Assembly: GCA_017549805.1 (NCBI GenBank)
Contig: JAFYNJ010000005.1
Coordinates: 1-64,000 of the forward strand
Length of the DNA: 64,000 nt
Origin: Bacteroidales bacterium
Lineage (GTDB): Bacteria; Bacteroidota; Bacteroidia; Bacteroidales; F082
Direction of reading: 5' to 3'
The notes beneath the pieces are model-generated. The model searched no databases and had not been told where the DNA came from. It saw nothing but the letters and a program-made list of their open reading frames with translations. Position numbers and translations under genes: made by a program. Shown here piece after piece: positions 43,722 through 53,496 of this stretch (the first letter of the stretch is position 1; each line of letters opens with the position of its first letter).

Positions 43722-46700
43722 ATGACAGAACACAGGTTGCACCACATACTCCTTGCCCTGCTGCTCGCCATAACAGCTCTCATGTCTTTCACATCGACGG
43801 TTTGGGCGCAAGGACTGTCAGGCACAGGCACAAGCACCGACCCGTATCTCATCAACGACAGCATTGAGTGGAACTGGTTTGCCCAAAGCGTCACCAACGA
43901 CTCGACCTACGCGGGCAAGTTCGTGCAACTCACTGACGATATCATCGTCGGCACCATGGCGGGAATCGAGAACAAGTGTTTCTCCGGCACTTTCGATGGA
44001 CAGGGCCACACCATCACTCTCGACATGACGGCCACCATGCAGTTCACCGCCCTCTTCTGTTACGCCGACGGCGCCACCTTCCGGAACCTCAAAGTGGACG
44101 GTGTCCTCAACACCTCGAAAAAGTTCTGCGCCGGCCTCGTGGGGGCGGTCGTGTACCACGGCTGCACCTTCACCAACTGCGTCAGCGATGTCACCATCAA
44201 CTCCACGGTAAATGGCGACGGCACGCATGGCGGCTTTGTGTCGTATGTATGGGGTGCCAACACCTTCGAGGGCTGTGCCTTCACCGGCAAGCTGCTCGGC
44301 CCAAGCACCACCCACGTTGGCGGCTTTGTCGGCTATACGAAAAACGGTGAACCTCAAAACGGATCGGTCACCTTCACCAACTGTCTCTTCATCCCCGAGG
44401 AAGTCACCATGAGCGGCAACGGCAGCCAGACCTTCGCACGCTGGTATTCGGGCGACAGTGCCGTCACCATTGGAGCCAACTGCTACTACTCGCAGACCCT
44501 CGACGGCACCCAAGGCAAGATGATGCACAGCATCACCGGCGATGCGAATGTCACCGTGGCGTTCAATGGACAAGCCACCAATTACGGCATGAGCGGCATC
44601 CAGGCTTACAATGCGGGCATCGTTTATGACGGCACCCTTTATGCAGGCGAGGGCGACACGGTGAGCCTCAACCTCAGTTGCGAGGTGCCTTGGGGCTATG
44701 TCTTCGAGGGCAGCTATTTGGCCGAGCCCAACGCCACCCTGAGCGGCACAGCAAACCCCTACACGCTGGTCATGTCAAACACTGATGTGAGGATTGTGCC
44801 CATCTATTCGGCATATACCGTCAGTACCGATGCCAGCCCGAACATCTATGGTGCGGTGCAGGTGAGCCTCGACAACGCCACTTGGGGCAGTTCGGTCACC
44901 ACATCCATGAATGACGTCGTGTATTTCAGGTTCAATGTGCCGTCTGGCTATCTCATGAACGGTTTTCATATCAAAACCGAGGACGGTGTATCGGTCGGTT
45001 ACTCCGATAACCATTTCGGAATGCCTCCCTCGAATGTGACGGTACATGCCGATCTCATGGAAATGGGTGGCGCAACTGGGGATGTTTATACCGTCACGCT
45101 TTCGCCTGGCGAGGGAGAGGGCACCCCCTTGATATGCAACTCTACCGTATTTCCCGTGGCTGCCAGCGCTGCTTCTGCCGAAAACCTACAGTTCTATCAA
45201 ACGGGCAGCACATTAGGCTTCCGATTAGACGCCAATTATTGCCCGGATTCATTTACCGCGCCTGAAGGGCGTTTGTTCACCGGATGGGACGGCTGGAGCA
45301 ACAACGGGTATATCACCCTGAACTCGCTGGCTACCATCTTCACCGCACAATGGATCGAATACGAACCCTACACTGTCACCCTTTCGCCGGGCATTGGCGG
45401 TGGCGATCCTATCGTTTACACCTCCAATTTGACAACTATGGCTCCCAATGCTAACAGCGCCAATACATGCCAGTTCTATTATGTGAACAACACCACGATA
45501 GGCTTCAGGCTGCCTCGCGATTACTGCCCTAATTCATTTACCGCACCAGAATGGCATGTGTTCAACGGATGGGATAACTGGAGCAACAACGGGTATATCA
45601 CCCTGACCTCGACGGCTACGACCTTCACTGCACAATGGTTCGAATTCGAACCCTACACTGTCACCCTTTCGCCGGGCATAGGCGGAGGCGATCCTATCGT
45701 TTACGCCTTCAACCTGATGACTGCGGCTCCCAATGCTAACAGTGCCAATATACGCCAATTCTATTTTGTGAACGACACCACGATAGGCTTCAGGCTGCCT
45801 GGCGATTACTGCCCTTATTCATTTACCGCGCCTGAAGGACATGCGTTCATCGGATGGGACGGCTGGAATAACAATGGGTATATCACCCTAACCTCGACGG
45901 CTACCACTTTCACCGCAATATGGGAAGATTTGGAGAATTTTACCGTCACCCTTTCGCCGGGCATAGGCGGAGGCGATCCCATCGTTTACACCTTCGACCC
46001 GACAACTGCTGTTTCTCATTCTTACTTGGCCGAGACTTGCCAATTCTATTATGACAGCATCACGATAGGCTTCAGATTGCCTGCCGATTACTGCCCAAGT
46101 TCTTTTGTTGCACCTAACGGGTTACAATTCTTAGGTTGGGAAGGCTGGAACCACAATGGGTACATCACGCTGACCTCGACATCAACCACATTTACTGCGC
46201 GGTGGATGATTCCGATCAACTACATCGATGGAAACGGCGAAATGCACACTTGCACCAACTATACCGTGCTCACAGGCGGCGGCACCACAACACTCGCTGC
46301 GGGTTGGTATGTGGTGGACAGCGACATCACCTACAGTGATAGAATTAAACTCAACGGCGATGTAACCATCATCCTCTGCAACGGCAAGACGATGACGGTT
46401 GCCTCCGAACGATACAATAATGGACAAGGTCACACTCTAGCCATCTATGGCCAGAGCCTCGACTCCATCGAGGCTGGCACTTTTAATGTCAACTGCAATG
46501 ATGTAGTACCAGCCCTCGATCATTTAACCTACATCCAGCACAGCGGCAATGTCATCGTTAGAAGCCCGAATCATTCTTCTGCGATCGGTGACAATAGCTT
46601 CACCATTAACGGAGGCAGCCTCCATGCCAGCGGCAAAAACTGCGGCATCTGGACCAACTACATAACCATCAACGGTGGCACCGTCATCTCCAGCAGTACC

Positions 46701-47534
46701 TTAACCAATGGTGGGCTTGCCGACCTCTCTGCCGAATACGATGTCGTCATCAACGGCGGCAAAGTGGTAGCTAACAAAATCCATTCCGACTACAACACCA
46801 TCACCCTCGGCTGGACCAATGCCGACGACTACATCCTTTCAGGTGGCTTCAGCACCTGGTTCGCGGATTACACGGTCGCTATAAAAAGCGGCCAGTCCTT
46901 CTATTACGAAAACGACGAGGGCGAGCAAGTCATCGTCAGCGACACGCTCAACACCGACCAAATCAATGCCATCGCAGGCAAGACGCTGCGACCGTATATT
47001 GTACCCACCACGGTCACCCAGACAGTAACGTTGTCTGCCGGTGCCAACTGGTTCTCGACCCACCTCGAGATTACCTTGGACGACCTCAAGGCCGCCCTCG
47101 TGGCAGCATTGTCCGGCACGAACATCGTCATCAAGTCAAAGACCCAAAACGCCAAATACAACGGCAGCTCTTGGAGAGGCAACTTGACTTGGGACCTGTC
47201 GAAGATGTACTTGATTACTGTTGAAAGCGCCTGCGAGATCACTTTGGAAGGCGAGCCCATCAACCCAGCAGATCATCCCGCCACCATCTTGAGTGGCCAA
47301 TCCAACTGGATTGCGTTCCCGGTCAACGAGGAAATGACGCTCAGCGCGGCCTTCGCAGGCTTTAATGCCGTCAACGGCGACGTGGTCAAATCCAAGACCG
47401 GCAATGCCAAATACAACGGCTCAACGTGGAGAGCAACGGGGCTCAACAAACTTGAACCAGGAAAGGGCTACCTCTTCAATTCGGCGTCATCGCAGACAAG
47501 GACGTTGACCTTCCCAAGTGCAAAAAAGCAATGA
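43722..47534 (+). CDS. Large exported surface protein with GLUG-like, List-Bact-type and beta-helix regions
   Basis: 1270 residues. Signal peptide LHHILLALLLAITALMSFTSTVWAQ. Residues about 35-250 look like GLUG/beta-helix repeats (GTFDGQGHTITLD; GGFVGYTKNGE). Four repeats of 94-95 residues follow (about 456-830; YTVTLSPGIGGGDPIVY ... GWDGWSNNGYITL ... TFTAQW), resembling InlB/List_Bact repeats. A right-handed beta-helix-like stretch comes next (VVDSDITYSDRIKLNGDVTI onward), then the 173-residue C-terminal module (1098-1270). No T9SS type A tail. Function likely adhesion, by inference. Confidence 0.8.
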   Translation: MTEHRLHHILLALLLAITALMSFTSTVWAQGLSGTGTSTDPYLINDSIEWNWFAQSVTNDSTYAGKFVQLTDDIIVGTMAGIENKCFSGTFDGQGHTITLDMTATMQFTALFCYADGATFRNLKVDGVLNTSKKFCAGLVGAVVYHGCTFTNCVSDVTINSTVNGDGTHGGFVSYVWGANTFEGCAFTGKLLGPSTTHVGGFVGYTKNGEPQNGSVTFTNCLFIPEEVTMSGNGSQTFARWYSGDSAVTIGANCYYSQTLDGTQGKMMHSITGDANVTVAFNGQATNYGMSGIQAYNAGIVYDGTLYAGEGDTVSLNLSCEVPWGYVFEGSYLAEPNATLSGTANPYTLVMSNTDVRIVPIYSAYTVSTDASPNIYGAVQVSLDNATWGSSVTTSMNDVVYFRFNVPSGYLMNGFHIKTEDGVSVGYSDNHFGMPPSNVTVHADLMEMGGATGDVYTVTLSPGEGEGTPLICNSTVFPVAASAASAENLQFYQTGSTLGFRLDANYCPDSFTAPEGRLFTGWDGWSNNGYITLNSLATIFTAQWIEYEPYTVTLSPGIGGGDPIVYTSNLTTMAPNANSANTCQFYYVNNTTIGFRLPRDYCPNSFTAPEWHVFNGWDNWSNNGYITLTSTATTFTAQWFEFEPYTVTLSPGIGGGDPIVYAFNLMTAAPNANSANIRQFYFVNDTTIGFRLPGDYCPYSFTAPEGHAFIGWDGWNNNGYITLTSTATTFTAIWEDLENFTVTLSPGIGGGDPIVYTFDPTTAVSHSYLAETCQFYYDSITIGFRLPADYCPSSFVAPNGLQFLGWEGWNHNGYITLTSTSTTFTARWMIPINYIDGNGEMHTCTNYTVLTGGGTTTLAAGWYVVDSDITYSDRIKLNGDVTIILCNGKTMTVASERYNNGQGHTLAIYGQSLDSIEAGTFNVNCNDVVPALDHLTYIQHSGNVIVRSPNHSSAIGDNSFTINGGSLHASGKNCGIWTNYITINGGTVISSSTLTNGGLADLSAEYDVVINGGKVVANKIHSDYNTITLGWTNADDYILSGGFSTWFADYTVAIKSGQSFYYENDEGEQVIVSDTLNTDQINAIAGKTLRPYIVPTTVTQTVTLSAGANWFSTHLEITLDDLKAALVAALSGTNIVIKSKTQNAKYNGSSWRGNLTWDLSKMYLITVESACEITLEGEPINPADHPATILSGQSNWIAFPVNEEMTLSAAFAGFNAVNGDVVKSKTGNAKYNGSTWRATGLNKLEPGKGYLFNSASSQTRTLTFPSAKKQ
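45087..46212 (+). repeat. Four tandem 282/285-bp coding repeats
   Basis: Unit starts at 45087, 45369, 45654 and 45939, each beginning (Y/F)TVTLSPG. Units 2 and 3 are the most alike at the DNA level. Confidence 0.88.
47013..47534 (+). repeat. C-terminal module, copy 2 of 3
   Basis: Same internally duplicated module as 31120-31644. Long stretches of DNA are identical between the two, for example CATCAAGTCAAAGACCCAAA and the codons after it. The frame ends RTLTFPSAKKQ. Confidence 0.85.
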
Positions 47535-47554
47535 ACAAATAAAAACTCCATACC

Positions 47555-50521
47555 GTGAAAAGAATCTTTCCTGCCAACAAAAGCATATTCATCCTCCTTA
47601 TTGCCTTCTTCCTGGGTTTGGGATCGGCTTTTGCCTACGACTTCTCAGCGACTTGCTCCACAGGGCAGACATTGTACTACAACATCATTGATGCAACCAA
47701 CCATTATGTGGAAATAACCTGCCCGGGAGAGGATTACGATGATCCTTGGAATGGGTTTGAAGAACCAACAGGAAACATTACCTTGCCCCCAACAGTCTCC
47801 TATAATGGCATCTCTTATTCCGTGAAAAAGATAGGCTATTGTGCCTTTTATAATTGCAGAGGTTTGACAGGCTCGCTGACCATCCCGAATTCCGTTACAG
47901 AAATCAACTCTATTGCTTTCTATGATTGCGAGGGTTTAACGTCGTTGTCTCTTGGCAATTCTGTGACTACGATAGGCATTGCAGCTTTTTATTATTGCAT
48001 TGGCTTGACAGGAACATTGACCATCCCGAGTTCCGTGACCTCGATAGGCACTGAGGCTTTTGGGGATTGTACTGGCATCTCACAGTGGAAATTCAACGCT
48101 ATCAATTGTGCCGATGTTTCAATGCCATCCACCCCCTTTGATCATTGTAGCGGCTCACTCACCATTGGCAACAATGTGACAAGGATCCCTGCCTATATGT
48201 TCTATGGAGCCAACTTTACGAGTCTGAGCATCTCCAATACCGTAACTTCGATAGGCAATGGTGCTTTCTACAATTGCTATCATTTGACGGGCTCGCTGAC
48301 CATTCCCAGTTCTGTGACCACCATAGGCAGTTCGGCCTTCTATCAATGTTCTGGTCTCACTGGCTCGCTGACCATCCCGAATTCCGTGACTGAGATAGGT
48401 GAAGAAGCTTTCTATCATTGTAACGGTTTCACTGGGTTGACCATCTCGAATTCCTTGACGGAGATCAATATGTATGCATTCGCCCATTGGCACGGTATTA
48501 CAACGCTGTACATTCCGAGTTCCGTGGCTGTGATTAATTACGGGGCTTTCTACGATTGCATCAACCTGACTTCCATGACAGTCGATCCTTTGACACCGCC
48601 CACCTTAGGCGAAGATGTGTTCTACGACGTTCCCAGAAACATTCCGATACATGTTCCTTCTGCCGCCGTTAATGCTTATCTGACGGCTTCGGGCTGGAGT
48701 GATTTTCTTTGCATCAATCCTTTTATGGTAACAGTCAATGTATTCCCTTCCAATGGCGGTACGGTAACAGGCCAAGGATTGGTGGGTTACGGCCGAACCT
48801 GTACTATGATAGCCACCCCGAATGCTGGTTGGCTGTTCCTTCACTGGAGAAAGAACGGCGAAGTGGTCAGCTGCAATGCCACCTACGAATTCAACGTGTA
48901 TGAAGACACCGACCTTGAGGCCGTGTTTATGGACATCCCGTATAATGTCAAAATAATCGGACAAGGCGAAACAGTATCAGAAGAGCTGCCTAGCAATTCG
49001 TATTACAATTATTCCATGACACAACAAATATACACGGCCGATGAGTTGGGAGGGAGCCGCAAAATCACCAGCATTTCTTTTTTCAATGTCGGTCCCACCA
49101 AGACCCGCTATTACGATATCTACATGACGCATACCTCCAAGACGAGTTTCAACAGCGACATGGATTGGATCACTGTGAGCGCATCACAACGCGTGTATAG
49201 CGGCACCGTGGAATTGAAGCAGGGCGTATGGACCACCATCCCGTTGGACCAGGACTTCAATTACGAAAGTACGTATTCGGGGGGAACCAACCTTGTCCTT
49301 GTTGTGGACGACAACACGGGTGACTATGACAACAACATTGAGTGCCGTACATTCCCCACTCAGAGTTACCAAGCACTTTATGTCCGCAATGACGGTACCA
49401 ACTTCAATCCCCTTAATCCTTCTTCTTACATGGGTGCACCTTTGATGGAGAAGAACCAGATCATGTTCAACAGGCCCTTGTATAGCGTCGTTGCCGTCCC
49501 ATCCGGTGCATCGGCAGGCACGGTCATCGGAGCTGGACACTATGGTCGCAACGATGTGTGTAGGCTGCAAGCCATTCCCAACACCGGCTATATCTTTTTG
49601 GATTGGACTGACAATAATGGCACCGTGGTTTCCTTGGATCCAGAATTTACTTTCGTCGTGGAAAACGACATGGAGCTTACGGCAAATTTCCTGCCGGAGG
49701 GCGACTATTGCGACCTAACCTTCAATCTTCACGACAGCTACGGCGACGGCTGGAACGGCAACTATCTGGTAATGGACTTCGGTAACGGCATGGTCCAACG
49801 CCTTACTGTTCCAGCTGGCGAGGATGAAGCCACCATAACGCTGCCAGTGGCATCCGGAAACCATGTGGTATTGAGTTGGGTTGTGGGCAACTACACCTAT
49901 GAATGCTCCTTCACGATAAGCTATGCGGGAGGCAATGTATTCTACGAGAGTTCCGGCTTAGGTTCGGACTATGGATATGAGTTTGATGTGAATTGTGGTG
50001 TCACCCAGACGATTGCCTTGTCGGCCGGCGCCAACTGGTTCTCGACATACATCGAAATGACCTTGGCTGACCTTCAGAACGCTCTTAAAACAGCTCTAGG
50101 CAACAACGCTTCCATCACGATCAAGTCACAGACTCAAAGCTGCCAGCTGAAGCGTGGCAACTGGACGGGTAGCTTGACCTCAATGGATGTTGCCTTGATG
50201 TACAAGATCGTTGTCGATGCCGCGTGTGAGTTCACACTGGAAGGCGCACCCATCAACCCTGCCGAGCATCCCGTCACCATCAACCCGGGAGCTACCGTTT
50301 GGATCGGATATCCGTTCAGCGAGAGTATGACGGTAGCCAATGCCTTTCCCTCCAGCTTTATCGTCAACAGCGACCAGCTCAAGTCGCAAACGCTAAGCAC
50401 CCAAGTGAAGCGCGGTAGTTGGAATGGCCAACTGAACACGCTCGAACCCGGACAAGGCTACATCTTCAAGTCGGCATCCACCGAGACAAGAACTTTCACC
50501 TTCCCGACAAGTAATAAATAA
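47555..50521 (+). CDS. BspA-like leucine-rich-repeat surface protein
   Basis: 988 residues with a GTG start 20 bases after the previous gene, chosen because it begins the signal peptide (KSIFILLIAFFLGLGSAFAY). Residues about 80-385 are BspA-type LRR_5 repeats (GSLTIPNSVTEINSIAFYDC). An InlB-like repeat, one copy of the 176-residue module found in the M6 protease (SYYNYSMTQQIYTADELG), a second InlB-like repeat and a DSYGDGWNG domain follow. The 173-residue C-terminal module (816-988) closes it. Family members bind host matrix proteins; here that is inference. Probably co-transcribed with the gene upstream. Confidence 0.84.
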   Translation: MKRIFPANKSIFILLIAFFLGLGSAFAYDFSATCSTGQTLYYNIIDATNHYVEITCPGEDYDDPWNGFEEPTGNITLPPTVSYNGISYSVKKIGYCAFYNCRGLTGSLTIPNSVTEINSIAFYDCEGLTSLSLGNSVTTIGIAAFYYCIGLTGTLTIPSSVTSIGTEAFGDCTGISQWKFNAINCADVSMPSTPFDHCSGSLTIGNNVTRIPAYMFYGANFTSLSISNTVTSIGNGAFYNCYHLTGSLTIPSSVTTIGSSAFYQCSGLTGSLTIPNSVTEIGEEAFYHCNGFTGLTISNSLTEINMYAFAHWHGITTLYIPSSVAVINYGAFYDCINLTSMTVDPLTPPTLGEDVFYDVPRNIPIHVPSAAVNAYLTASGWSDFLCINPFMVTVNVFPSNGGTVTGQGLVGYGRTCTMIATPNAGWLFLHWRKNGEVVSCNATYEFNVYEDTDLEAVFMDIPYNVKIIGQGETVSEELPSNSYYNYSMTQQIYTADELGGSRKITSISFFNVGPTKTRYYDIYMTHTSKTSFNSDMDWITVSASQRVYSGTVELKQGVWTTIPLDQDFNYESTYSGGTNLVLVVDDNTGDYDNNIECRTFPTQSYQALYVRNDGTNFNPLNPSSYMGAPLMEKNQIMFNRPLYSVVAVPSGASAGTVIGAGHYGRNDVCRLQAIPNTGYIFLDWTDNNGTVVSLDPEFTFVVENDMELTANFLPEGDYCDLTFNLHDSYGDGWNGNYLVMDFGNGMVQRLTVPAGEDEATITLPVASGNHVVLSWVVGNYTYECSFTISYAGGNVFYESSGLGSDYGYEFDVNCGVTQTIALSAGANWFSTYIEMTLADLQNALKTALGNNASITIKSQTQSCQLKRGNWTGSLTSMDVALMYKIVVDAACEFTLEGAPINPAEHPVTINPGATVWIGYPFSESMTVANAFPSSFIVNSDQLKSQTLSTQVKRGSWNGQLNTLEPGQGYIFKSASTETRTFTFPTSNK
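50000..50521 (+). repeat. C-terminal module, copy 3 of 3 (diverged)
   Basis: Begins TQTIALSAGANWFSTYIEMT like the others but is more diverged inside (IKSQTQSCQLKRGNWTGSL; QLKSQTLSTQVKRGSWNGQL). Ends TRTFTFPTSNK. Confidence 0.8.
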
Positions 50522-50542
50522 AGGACAACAAAAAAACTTTCA

Positions 50543-50550
50543 TATCTTTG
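50543..50550 (+). promoter_or_regulatory. -7 box upstream of the DUF1599 gene
   Basis: TATCTTTG, 19 bases before the ATG at 50570. No clear -33 element. Confidence 0.6.
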
Positions 50551-50569
50551 CTTCGTTAATAGAATAGAA

Positions 50570-51136
50570 ATGGAAAACCCGAAAACAGCAAAGCAATACC
50601 ATGCCGTGCTGGCGCAATGCCGACGGCTGTTCAGCGATAAGATGAAGGACTACGGACCAGCCTGGCGCATCCTCCGTACACCTTCCATCACCGACCAGAT
50701 CTTCATCAAGGCCAATCGCATCCGTACCCTGCAAACCACCTCGGAACACCTGGTGGACGAAGGCATCGAACCGGAATTCATCGGCATCGTCAACTATGCG
50801 GCCATGGGCATCATCCAGCTGCAACAGGGTGTGGTGGACCAGCCCGACCTTACCTCGGAAGAGGCAGCCAGGATGTATGACAAGGTCACCAACGAGGCAT
50901 ACGAGCTTATGACACGCAAAAACCACGACTATGACGAAGCATGGCGCTCCATGCGCATCAGCTCCATCACCGACCTCATCCTGATGAAGGTGCTGCGCAC
51001 CAAGTCTATCGAGGACCATGATGGCAAGACCATCGCCTCGGAAGGGCTTGACGCCAACTATTACGACATGATCAACTATGCGGTATTTGCGCTAATCCTG
51101 CTTGCCGAACAAAAGGAAATGGGCCATGAAGACTAA
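50570..51136 (+). CDS. DUF1599 domain protein, internally duplicated
   Basis: 188 residues. Two similar halves: residues about 12-85 (MKDYGPAWRILRTPSITDQI, FIGIVNYAAMGIIQL) and about 105-180 (NHDYDEAWRSMRISSITDLI, YYDMINYAVFALILL). This is the DUF1599 (nucleotide-modification-associated domain 1) family; the activity is not established. Its end overlaps the next gene by 11 bases, so it is coupled to the DoxX-type gene. Confidence 0.85.
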   Translation: MENPKTAKQYHAVLAQCRRLFSDKMKDYGPAWRILRTPSITDQIFIKANRIRTLQTTSEHLVDEGIEPEFIGIVNYAAMGIIQLQQGVVDQPDLTSEEAARMYDKVTNEAYELMTRKNHDYDEAWRSMRISSITDLILMKVLRTKSIEDHDGKTIASEGLDANYYDMINYAVFALILLAEQKEMGHED

Positions 51137-52415
51137 AAAGAACATACTGAGTTGGATTAGCGTTGCCATCGCCATCGCATCGGCGGTGGGAATCGTCTTC
51201 GTTCCCACCTATAGGATGTGGTTCCTGCTGGTGTTGTTGGCCAACCTGCTGCTGGCATTTGTGGGAGGGCTGCAGTGCCGCTCCGCATCCCGTCGCGAAG
51301 GACCGCCCAAAGGCTTCAGCAAGCGTGAACATCAACGTCCCGTGCTCGTAGTCTGCCGGCTCTTGGTAGGCGGTCTTTTCATCTTCAGCAGCTTCACCAA
51401 AGGAGTGGATCCGTTAGGAACGAAATACAAGATGCTGGATTATTTCGCTGCCTACAACATCGAGTGGCTCAACGGAGCAGCCATGGTGCTGGCCGTGCTG
51501 ATGATCCTGGCCGAATTCCTGATTGGCATCTGCCTGCTGACGAATGTCTGCCCTAAGGTCGCTGTGATTGGCGGCGCGTTGTTCATGCTGCTCTTTACCG
51601 CAGTGACGCTCTTCGATGCCCTTTACGACAAGGTTCCAGATTGCGGATGTTTCGGCACTGCGGTCAAGATGACCAACTGGCAGACCTTTTATAAGAATCT
51701 GGTGATCGATGCCGTGCTATTGCCCTTGATCTTGAACATCAGGTCGCTGAAATGCCGTCTCAAGCCATGGACGCAGTTCGTCATCGGGCTGGTTTATGCC
51801 TTGTTGTTTACCGGCTTCGAGATCTACAACTACCGTCACCTTCCTGTGATCGACTTCATGAACTGGAAGGTGGGAAAGCAGATGAACGCCACCAACGATC
51901 AAGAACCGCAAATCTACTTGACTTTCAAGAATAAGGAGACGGGCAAGACGGAAGAATTCCTCTCACCCAACTATCCGTGGAACGATTCGGTGTGGATGAG
52001 CCAATGGGACTTTGTGGACCAGCGCGTTGAGGGAGATGCCGATTTCTTGGGCTTCTCGGCCTTGGATCAGGATGGCGACGATGTCACGGACATGATCTTG
52101 ACCACCGAGAACCTACTGATGTTTACCTCGCACGACATGTCGAAGATTACCGACAAGGAATGGGAGAAGATCAAGGAAATAACCGAAAAGGCCGAAAAGA
52201 ATGGCTATTATGTGGTGTGGGTCACGGCCTCGAACCAAGACTATGTGGAGGAACTTCAAGAGTCGCATCCCTTCTTGACGGAGGTGTATTACGGCGATGA
52301 ACTGGAAATCAAGACCATCGTTCGTTTCAATCCGGGATTGATCCTGTTGGACGAAGGCTTGGTGGTTGACAAATGGAGTGCGATCGACTTTGACAAGGCA
52401 TGGGAGCGTATATAA
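51126..52415 (+). CDS. BT_3928-type DoxX family membrane protein
   Basis: 429 residues from the ATG at 51126, chosen because it begins the first hydrophobic segment. Six to eight membrane helices in the first 230 residues, with the DoxX-like core RLLVGGLFIFSSFTKGVDPL and the conserved Cys pair VPDCGCFGTAV, typical of MauE/DoxX proteins that handle thiol redox. The C-terminal 180 residues are soluble and thioredoxin-like in outline, but no CxxC is visible. Function inferred as electron or redox handling at the membrane. Overlaps the ABC permease gene by 16 bases. Confidence 0.8.
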   Translation: MKTKKNILSWISVAIAIASAVGIVFVPTYRMWFLLVLLANLLLAFVGGLQCRSASRREGPPKGFSKREHQRPVLVVCRLLVGGLFIFSSFTKGVDPLGTKYKMLDYFAAYNIEWLNGAAMVLAVLMILAEFLIGICLLTNVCPKVAVIGGALFMLLFTAVTLFDALYDKVPDCGCFGTAVKMTNWQTFYKNLVIDAVLLPLILNIRSLKCRLKPWTQFVIGLVYALLFTGFEIYNYRHLPVIDFMNWKVGKQMNATNDQEPQIYLTFKNKETGKTEEFLSPNYPWNDSVWMSQWDFVDQRVEGDADFLGFSALDQDGDDVTDMILTTENLLMFTSHDMSKITDKEWEKIKEITEKAEKNGYYVVWVTASNQDYVEELQESHPFLTEVYYGDELEIKTIVRFNPGLILLDEGLVVDKWSAIDFDKAWERI

Positions 52416-53467
52416 TCAGGAAGTTGCTATATGGTTTGGCGGTGCTATGGGGTGTCGCCACCTTGGTGTTCTTTCTGTTTAACATCCTTCCTGGCGATCC
52501 TGCACAAATGATGCTTGGCCAGCGTGCCGACAAGGAGTCGGTGGATGCCATCCGTGAGGAGTTGGGCTTGAACCAGAGTCTCGGCAAGCAATACATCGAT
52601 TATCTTAACGACTTGGTGCCGCTCTCGTTTTACGATGTCTCAAAAGGGGAGGAGAAGCTGGAACGCGTGGCTCCCTATAGCAAGATTGCCACGATAGGAG
52701 CGACGGCGGTAGTGCTGAAGGCACCCTACCTGAGGATGTCGTACCAAAGCAAGCGCAAGGTGTCGAACATCCTAGGGGAGGCTTTCCCAAACACCCTACT
52801 GCTGGCCTTTGTATCCATTTCCATTGCCTTCATCTTAGGGCTGGTCATCGGTATCCTGACGGCCATCTTGAATACGAATTTCCTGAACAAGCTTACCCTG
52901 TTCATCACCACCATTGGCATGTCGTTGCCTTCGTTCTTTGCCGCCATCCTGATGGCCTGGATCTTCGGTTTTATCCTGGAGGATGTCACAGGCCTTAGCA
53001 TGACGGGAAGCCTCTATACGGTGGATGAATACGGCCGTGGCGAATACCTCACCCTGTCGAACCTCATTCTGCCCGCCTTGACTTTGGGCATGCGTCCCTT
53101 GGCGGTGGTGGTCGAATTGACCCGTACCTCCTTGTTGGAAGCCCTGTCGATGGATTATGTGAGGACGGCCAAAGCCAAGGGATTGAGGCCATGGAGGGTG
53201 GTTTGCGTTCATGCCTTGCGCAATGCCCTGAATCCGGTGGTGACCGCCATCTCTGGCTGGTTTGCCTCTCTGTTGGCAGGTGCCGTGTTTGTGGAATATG
53301 TGTTTGATTGGAAAGGCATCGGCGTGGTGGTGGTAGATGCCTTGGAGAAATACGATTTCCCCGTCATCATGGGCGCCGTTTTGTTGATTGCCGTGATGCT
53401 CATCATTGTCAACTTGATCGTTGACATCGTTTATGGGATCATTGATCCGAGAGTCAGAATTAGTTAG
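52400..53467 (+). CDS. ABC transporter permease, DppB/OppB family
   Basis: 355 residues. Inner-membrane subunit of peptide/nickel-type importers. N-terminal motif IIRKLLYGLAVLWGVATLVF, then FNILPGDPAQMMLGQRADKE. The BPD_transp_1 region has six helices with the EAA-like loop RTAKAKGLRPWRVVCVHALR. A soluble insert (LSFYDVSKGEEKLERV) sits after the first helix. No second permease, ATPase or binding protein is adjacent, so its partners must be elsewhere. Confidence 0.9.
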   Translation: MGAYIIRKLLYGLAVLWGVATLVFFLFNILPGDPAQMMLGQRADKESVDAIREELGLNQSLGKQYIDYLNDLVPLSFYDVSKGEEKLERVAPYSKIATIGATAVVLKAPYLRMSYQSKRKVSNILGEAFPNTLLLAFVSISIAFILGLVIGILTAILNTNFLNKLTLFITTIGMSLPSFFAAILMAWIFGFILEDVTGLSMTGSLYTVDEYGRGEYLTLSNLILPALTLGMRPLAVVVELTRTSLLEALSMDYVRTAKAKGLRPWRVVCVHALRNALNPVVTAISGWFASLLAGAVFVEYVFDWKGIGVVVVDALEKYDFPVIMGAVLLIAVMLIIVNLIVDIVYGIIDPRVRIS

Positions 53468-53496
53468 GAATTAGGAGTGAGGAGTTTGGAGTGATG
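53462..53496. repeat. Heptad tandem repeat, five units
   Basis: AGTTAGG-AATTAGG-AGTGAGG-AGTTTGG-AGTGATG. It begins in the upstream stop codon and its last unit contains the ATG of the esterase gene. Confidence 0.88.
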
